A stretch of 64,000 bases of DNA from Prochilodus magdalenae (Eukaryota > Chordata > Actinopteri > Characiformes > Prochilodontidae). Location: assembly GCA_024036415.1 (NCBI GenBank), contig JAMWET010001256.1, positions 1-64,000 on the forward strand, read 5' to 3'. Within the stretch, counting starts at the first letter, position 1. Every line of letters starts with the position of its first letter. The translations under genes and the position numbers were made by a program. Positions 56,767-64,000 of this stretch are shown piece by piece. Under the pieces are notes generated by a model, which was not told where the DNA came from, did not search any database, and saw only the letters and a program-made list of their open reading frames with translations.

Positions 56767-57265
56767 GTTTTATCTGCTCCACATGCACTCGTACTAAACA
56801 GTGCTCCTATGTGGTACCTGACAAAGCAGTGCTGCTGTAGTTTTTAGCACCAACCTGTCACTGCTGGACTGAACAAACAATCCAGCCAACAGCATCCTGT
56901 GACCACTGATGGAGAACCAGAAGATGACCAACACAAAATGTACAGAGACAGATGAGCCATAATTTGTTTTAATAATTTCTTAACATCTGGTGGACCAGCA
57001 AGGTATGAGTGTCTAATACGAGGGAACAGTGAGTGGACACAGTGTTTAAACACTCCAGCAGCACTGCTGTGTCTGATCCACTCACACTAACACACCACCA
57101 CATCAGCGTGGTGCTGAAAATGATCCACCTGCCACAGAATACCTGTTGGCTTTTGTGGTGTAGGGTCTTGAACAGAAAACGACAGGGTGAATAAGCAAGG
57201 CAGATGGACGACAGTCTGTATATGTAGAACTACGAAGTGCTCCTATATGGTAAGTGCAGATGATG
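56767..57265. repeat. Foldback (palindromic) DNA element in lin52 intron
   Basis: Third copy of the family at 38507-39233. The left end is TTTTATCTGCTCCACATGCA, the right end the complement of GCTCCTATATGGTAAGTGCA. The inner right arm (TCTGATCCACTCACACTAAC near 57075) is well kept, while the left arm has lost the TG-rich part. About 500 bp. Confidence 0.78.
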
Positions 57266-57799
57266 ATGAATATAGATACAAGGCAGGGGTTTTAATGTTC
57301 GAGCTGGTGAGTGTAGATGTAGCAAGTGCTTTGTGTGTTGGCACTGACGCTAGTTGTCTAATCACATTTTGGCAGCACATTTTGGCATCTAATCTAAGTT
57401 AGATTGAATTATAAGGTCCCTAGAATTTGCCCCCACTATTCTAGATGATTGATAAAGGAATTTCCAGTAGAGGTTTGTTATAAAGAAAGGAATTTCCGGT
57501 AGAGCTTCGTGAAAAAATGGGGCCGCTACACCCAGATAAAAGTAGTTTGAAATTATAGTCCACAGAGTCAGTGTTTGACTGGATTATTGTTTTTGAAAAC
57601 GGATGATCAGATATGTGTTTTAGAAGTTTGGACATTAAAAAGATGTAAAAGTTACATGCTTTATCTGAGATTGTTTTTCAGTGATGTAGGGAAACTTTCA
57701 GGAAACCTCTATAGTCAAAACTTATCACACTGCCACATCTGTTTGAGAAACCAGCATGACAGAATCCGTGTTGTAAGGTCATGGTTTGAGTCACTCTAA

Positions 57800-60700
57800 A
57801 TGATTTTTGTAAGCTCAACTAAATACATTCACTTCATTTTAGGAAGTGTGTAATTCTACACATCCTATACTTTAGACATACGGGCCTCAGCCAAGTAAAC
57901 AGTAGTGCTGAGAGCTCACTGATGGCGTGATGAGAGAGCACAGAGAGGAAGGCCACCATGTGAGTTCAGTGCTGATTTGTAAAATTCCATTAGAAGACCA
58001 TGATTAAAGTAGGCTCATTCAGCTGGGGATTATGCCACGGACAATTTGTCATGGCTTTATGCAGTTTAGGGCGGATCATGTTAATAATGATCTGTTCATT
58101 TGAGATTGCTTAGGCCTAAAACTAACTTAAGCACATTTATTTCTTGAACCTAGGAAGTTAAACATAATTCTTCTGGAATTTTTCAGTAGGCTGTGGTGAG
58201 CATCAGCGTCAGTTGTCCAGCATTTTTTTAGAACTGCACAGGCTGGCAGAAACCATGAACTATATTATGCATCATTAAACAATTTAATTCTTAAAACAAT
58301 GTCTCAGGCATCAGGCGGTGTCATTCTGTGTAATCCGTTTGTAGAGACAGCAAATACATTGAATATCTGGTTCCTGTTGCCACCATTGTAGTTCTCCCTA
58401 GAGCCGAGCATTTCCTATCAAAGTACTACGACTATATGACTTTGATTTGTTATGATTAAGCAAAAATTAGAAAAACTATATACCCTAAGAAAAGTACTTT
58501 TTTTGTGGCCATACAGGTTACCTTCTGAATATGATTAAACTTGATTAAATACAATGATAAATTTAACATTATCCGAATATAAGCCTAATCCTTTCTGAAT
58601 AATTTTTAATCTGTAATTTTTAAGTAGTTGTTCAACTGCAACTAACTGAATGCAAAACGGTGAGCTGAAATAGTTTCATCTACTACCTTACAGATGTTCT
58701 TGGTAACACTGTAATTGGTAACCTTTACCTAAAACTGCAAACTCCGAGAATGTCAAACAGAAAGCCATTTTGAGAACGTTGTCTAGAGTGCCGCTTGAGG
58801 TCATATTCATATCTAACCAGGTTTTTCTAATTGTACAGTGGTTTGACAGTCTATATTGATTAAATGTAGAAGAGAAAGTACACTCTCTTGCCTTAGTGTT
58901 CCTTTTTGGGGTGAAAGTGTGCAATGATTATTTGTTTCCAAGTGTCGCCTTGTGCAAACACCCTTTAACGTAGCAGGTTTTAATTTTCCTCCTTTTCCTG
59001 GCTGGCAGGGGAAGCCTTGTAAATCTCAGCTACTTTTTCATCATGTTTCTTTCACTCTTCAGCGCCTTTAAAATGAGCTGGCGAAGGGTAGTGTTGGGGG
59101 AGGATGAGTGGGCTGGGGAGGACGATTTACTGTGCCTTAGGCACAGCGGCCATTAAAGTCTTGAGCTGGTTAATAGGGATGTCATAATCAAGCAGTGAAA
59201 ACTCACCCCTAAAGCCTTTGGCTGGAGGACACACAACTGGCTGAGACATTTCAGAGTTGTTGGGGGAAACCTTTTCCTATTTTGGGGGGGAGCCTTAAGC
59301 TGTAATCTTTAATACATGAATAAACATTGAAAGGCTAACCAGTATTATTCAAATGAGAATTAAAATGTTACAAGTCCCATATAATGTAAAATCATACTTT
59401 TCTTACTTTGGCATAGTTCGAAACATAGCATTCACTAGCCAGTCTGTACACACAAGTTTTTCACAAAAACAATCCATGTTGAATTATTTTTTTTTCGTGA
59501 CGTTATAAAACCTGATACCTGTTCAGCCTATATGAGTTTACTCTTATTCATTTACACTAAAGTTATTAGGAGTGTTTCAGGCCAGACCACTTTTTGAATA
59601 GGGCATCATTCAGGAAGGCCAGTCAAAACAGGGCTCATTTACATATATCAGTTTTAAAGACACAGACTAAAAGACTGTTTTATTCTGAGGAATAAACAGA
59701 GGTTTAAAATGGTTTACCAGAGGTTAGACGAGGTTTAGAAAAATAATTATGAATTTTGAGACACAAACTTCATTAATGGATCTTGGATGGGGAGACAGAA
59801 TAACAAGAAAACTTTTTCCAGCCAAGCCTATTTGTTGTCTGAAATTTGGATCTTTGTCCATGAATCTAAGAGGCTAAGAAGCTAATACCCCACCACTTAT
59901 CATCATTATTGTAATCATGCAACCTGCATGCCTAGATTATCACACACTTGCCACATACATGTTGAGTAGTTAAGTATTCTTAAACGGACTTGCTTATTAC
60001 TGCCAATTATTAAAATAAGCAAACCTACAAACAGTAGTAGCAACAATTCTTTTGTCCATTTCTGTAATACCGATTTCTATTCCAAAAAATGATGCTCGCT
60101 TTGGCTGCTTGTGCCTGGAAGCATGTACCCCTGTTTATTTGTGAGCTTGGTAGTGAGGCGTGTGCCAGACCTGTCTTCCCAGGGGAGCACTCCCCTCTTC
60201 TACAGGCCACTGAGTGACGCTGAGCCGCTATGCTCTCTGAGGACCTGACGCGTGCCCAGCCCTCCGTCCCCCCACCAGTCCCCATCTGCTCCAGGCCATG
60301 ATGAATGCTGCTGTCGGGGGCTGCTGCGCGTGGTCATCAGCACCCTCTCCTCCCACAGGGCCAGTCACTACACTGATAAGTGCTGTTATTGAAGGTAATT
60401 GAATGGAGAGTGGTCCTTTGGGACAGGCAGGCCTCAGGCAATGCTGATGATACTACTAATGCCTGCTGTTGCAAGCAGGGGGTGATGTAACACATTTGTT
60501 TCCTCTTGACAAATGCTTGGGGGTGGGTCATTTACACGCCACAGGTCTTAATTTTTATTTATTTATTTATTTTAAATTGTTATAAATATTTACAGTTAAA
60601 TATTTAACTAAATATTTTAGGGATATTTGAGTGTAATATTGATTTTTTGTAGTAGACAGATTGTTTATAGGTTTTTGTCTATTTCCCAACAAAATGGGTT

Positions 60701-63250
60701 GCATTTTTACCACAATTAATGAATCTTTTAGAGATGAAATTGTGTTCACAGTTTGTCCAAGTGAATTATGAAGTTCTCAGATGGATGGAATAAGGGCAGC
60801 ACTTAGTAGATGGATTATTTTGAACCTAGAGAGGTGCCTTCACATTAGAACATGGTTGGTTCTGGAATGATGCTGGGGTGCAGACAGTCTGAAACTGAAG
60901 AAAGCGGGGAAAAGTCTGCAAAATGTTGACACAGTTCAATGCCGTAATTCAGGGGAATTACTAGGAAGTGGTCAGACTCTGAAAATCACCTTCTTGGAGA
61001 AGCTTTCATACCTGGAGTTAGACTGAAGGTCACACCTGTCCAACACTAATGGCCCCAGCGTTCACTGCCCCCTCCCCCAGATCAATCTCAGCTCTATTAA
61101 GCGCACTGTGGCGCTGAATATGATTGCGCGGACGCTACCCTATCGTAGTAATGGGCTTCCATCAATCCATCAGAGACACGCGACCGCAGGGGCCAGCGGT
61201 TATGAAGTGCTGTCAGATGACAGGCTGTGCTGGGTGAAAGCACTCCTCTGCCCGAGTCCCCTTTATCTGTCCTCTCCTCCCTGCTTTACCCTTATTTCTA
61301 CACACACTGGTCTTTTACTGTCACAGGATTGTGTTGATGGCAAAATAAATTGGGGCAGTGTTATGCTTGCTGTTAACTTTTGCATGATCTAAATTTATTC
61401 TTGCGTCCTCTGATTTAACATGGACTATGTGCGTATATTTTTCTTTACTTTGCTGCACTTTATTTTAGCATCCAGCAGGCGTGTGCTTTGCTGAATATCT
61501 AGCTTCTTATTGTTTTTATCAAATGTTAGGTTACAAGTGGCTTCTTGTGTCTCAGGTGCTCAGAGTCTGAGACCACCTTTCATTTATTACATTTTTTATT
61601 TAATTTTAAAAAACAAAAAACTACTTAATTTAAAGTCATTAAGTGCAAGTTAAGGGGATAATCGGAAAACATAAATCATACATATTAAATCTAGTTTCTA
61701 AATTGTTACTGTTTAATATGTTTGTCCTTTAATACTACTTCTACTACTACTGCCTTCTTTTCGGGAGACTTGCTTTCTGTTTTTCAAAGTCAGCTGCTGA
61801 AGTCCAAAGTAAGATGGCTTGGTTGTGTGGGATATTTGTTGGGGCTTAATTTATTTGAGGATCCAGTTTCTCTAAATCTTTTAATATAATTAAATATTCA
61901 TTTGGAAACCAGACTAAAGTTCTGGTTCTCACTTATTCTTCTGTAGACATTTACTTTCCTTATGCCATTGTGTTGTGTTATATCAGATCTTAAAAAACCA
62001 AACTCCTGAAAATTAACTTTTATGTAATGTCCATTTTAAATGGAAATTGTATTGTACTCTGTAGTTTATTGATATAGATTTGGTACCAAAGTAAATCAAA
62101 TTGGTCCTCTTGTTCCTCTGATATCTGTATTTTGTGCTACAGTTGGTGCAGTAAAGAGACTGTAACTTGCATTGATTAAAAAATTGCATAAAAATTGCAT
62201 AAAAAAATTGCATAAAAAAAATTGCATAAAAAAATGCATGTGCACAAACTGCACAGCTGATCTTGGCTGCAGCTAAGCTGGCTCAAAGAGGTAAAGGGAA
62301 CGCATCCAGCTTGCTCTCCCTCCACCGTCCTCCCTGCCGCCTCCATCAACAGATCGGAAATGACACCTCATTTCCATAAATACATTAGGAATTCATTGGA
62401 TTTTCTTTCCCAGCTAATCATAGTGTCTGTGTGAAACCTTTTAAGGTTTTTAATGAATGAATTTTGACTGATTGCCTATTAATAAGGACACCTCTTGAAC
62501 AGGGATAGGCTGTGGCAGGGGTGGGGATGAGAATGTGTGTGTGTGTGTGCGCGTGTGGACGCGTGCCTGTGTACGTCTGTAATGATTCGTGGTGTGGAGG
62601 GGAGATGGGGAGGGGTGAGCAGAGGAGAGCTCTCGGCTGGGACATTAAGAGGAAGCAGTGGCTCCCCTGGGAAATCACTCTCCATGTCTGCATCTTAAAT
62701 ATCCCTGTGAAGTATCAATAAGTGGGTAATTGAATTTTGAACACAAACATGAGCGTCAGGTGTATGTGTTCTGAAGCGGAGGGACAAGTGGGTGTGGGTT
62801 AGTGTGTGTGTGTGCGCGTGTCCATGTGTGTCCTCGGTGTTCCTCCTGGGTCTCTTGAGATTCAGGCAGTTAGTATGGATGTTAAATCTATTAAATAAAG
62901 ATTATGGCCTCTAATAGCCAAGTGGCAGTTTCAGATGCGCAACAGGGGTACGATTAGTATGTTTGACTCTTTAATGAAAGTGAATTGGGGCAGGAAGGTC
63001 TAAGCTCAGTCCAAGCAGTCATTTTTTTTCCTCAGGATTGAAAAAGATCCATCTTGCTGCGGTGGGGAGTCCTCCCTTTAATCGTTTTGATCCCGTAAGA
63101 TGGAGGAAAGGTATCCGTGTTGGACCACCCTGCTTAGAAATACATTGGTATTTGGTATGATGATGATGATGATGATGATAAAAAACCTGCTTATGTTGCC
63201 CATAGGATTGTGGCAATGCAAATATAGTCAGGTTCAATGCAGTTCATTTT
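57800..63250 (+). other. lin52 last intron, distal part with possible regulatory blocks
   Basis: No final lin52 exon was found. Complex, repeat-poor blocks stand out against AT-rich intron at about 57880-58260, 58980-59290, 60080-60540, 61020-61400 and 62270-62780. They contain homeobox-type cores such as TTAATAATGATC and GGTAATTGAATGG. In vertebrates vsx2 lies next to lin52 (general knowledge), so such blocks could be its enhancers; this is inference only. (GT)n at 62536-62550 and (ATG)n at 63157-63180 are microsatellites. Confidence 0.4.
62176..62240. repeat. Short tandem repeat of ATTGCATAAAAA
   Basis: About five near-identical units of 12-16 bp (AAATTGCATAAAAA with varying A-run length) in tandem inside the lin52 intron. 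Confidence 0.9.
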
Positions 63251-64000
63251 AACAAAATAAACAGCAGAAATTCTTGAACATTTAAGATCTACAGATAACA
63301 TTCCAATCATTTAATGTTTGGTTGTTGGGGGTACTATAAAAGGATTTGTTCTGATGGCTAGGTTTGGTCATTAACAATGATTTCTACCAACTATAGTAAG
63401 TATGAGATGTTCAAAGGAGAGTAGGCCAGCACAGTATCATTTTTGCATTGTCATCGTGAAAGTAGTCACATTGCACAACAAGATCAGGTAAGGCAAATTA
63501 AACACATCTCGCTACAGTTTTATGCTGCTCGATAGTTTTGAAAATCTTAAACTACTTAATTAAGTTGACAATCAACTGTAAAGTCTCTTACCAAGAAAAC
63601 ATCCATACCCACATAGCTAAAATGTTGACACATAGTCAAAAAAAAGAATCCATAAGCACGATAGTTAAAATCCAGACTGGTAAAGTCAAGTGCAATCAAA
63701 TGTAAATGGTTGTATTCAAAAAGAAGTGCAATCCAATAAAAAGCGTACAAAAAAGTGCAAACAGAAGTGGGCAGTTAAGTGAAACTTCTAAATATTGTAA
63801 AAGTGCTCTGTGCTGTTTAACAGCTCCGCTGTTTCTATTTCCCAAAGGCTTTTGGTGGTTTGTTTGTTACAGTAATTTATCATTGTGAGACCCTTTGTTG
63901 ACTTAAGGTCCAGATCTATTGCTTTCTGTGTACGACAAATAAAGAATAGCTGTTACTAACACAGAAACAACAACCATAATCACAACTATAATCTGTAGCG
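63251..64000. other. lin52 intron to window end, nothing certain
   Basis: Sequence from about 63640 has repeated AAGTGCAATC and AAAAGTGCAA words and ends with a GACAAATAAAGAATAG segment, a combination seen at 3' ends of retroelements. No family could be assigned and no exon was found. Confidence 0.3.

Noticed and set aside
62418..62693. 91-aa and 68-aa His/Thr-rich minus frames
   Set aside because: They translate a (GT)n microsatellite and its flanks.

Overview
The window is nuclear genomic DNA of a ray-finned (teleost) fish. It has long introns with GT-AG junctions, compact vertebrate promoters, Tc1/mariner relics, a tRNA-headed SINE and long palindromic repeats of a type I associate with otophysan fishes. 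The order nubpl - dtd2 - (unusual locus) - pomt2 - lin52 resembles parts of human chromosome 14. All exon coordinates below come from reading splice junctions and reading frames by eye.

Layout: 1-16.5 kb has no gene I can support. It contains GC-rich stretches, a SINE, a decayed tandem repeat, a 0.5-kb polypyrimidine tract, a foldback fragment, LINE-like tails and a decayed Tc1 copy. Minus-strand nubpl (16553-24502, 11 coding exons, about 326 aa, mitochondrial Fe-S/complex I assembly) shares a short divergent promoter with plus-strand dtd2 (24874-26553, 3 exons, 169 aa, tRNA proofreading deacylase). Next, 28038-36822 reads as one phase-compatible 12-exon gene of about 869 aa. It has three repeats of an integrase-type HHCC zinc-binding module, the first two each followed by a THAP zinc finger, joined in frame to a second, diverged DTD2 domain that has no start codon of its own. 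pomt2 follows (38101-49010, 21 exons, about 769 aa, ER protein O-mannosyltransferase). lin52 begins at 50740 and runs off the right edge; five exons (94 codons) are visible and the last intron is longer than 9.8 kb.

The most interesting object is the HHCC/THAP/DTD2 chimera. It looks like domesticated transposon-derived DNA-binding modules, amplified in tandem and fused to a duplicated tRNA-editing domain. The DTD2 part differs from the intact upstream dtd2 at both signature motifs (PQATL to PQDTM; TNGPYTH to SNGPLTH), which suggests changed or lost catalysis. The fusion rests on splice phase, exon matching and the missing start codon. A polyadenylation signal after exon 9 means a shorter, unfused transcript is also possible; RNA data would decide.

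The nubpl, dtd2, pomt2 and lin52 calls rest on protein recognition across matching exon phases and near-family lengths. Transposon family names and regulatory motifs are much less certain.
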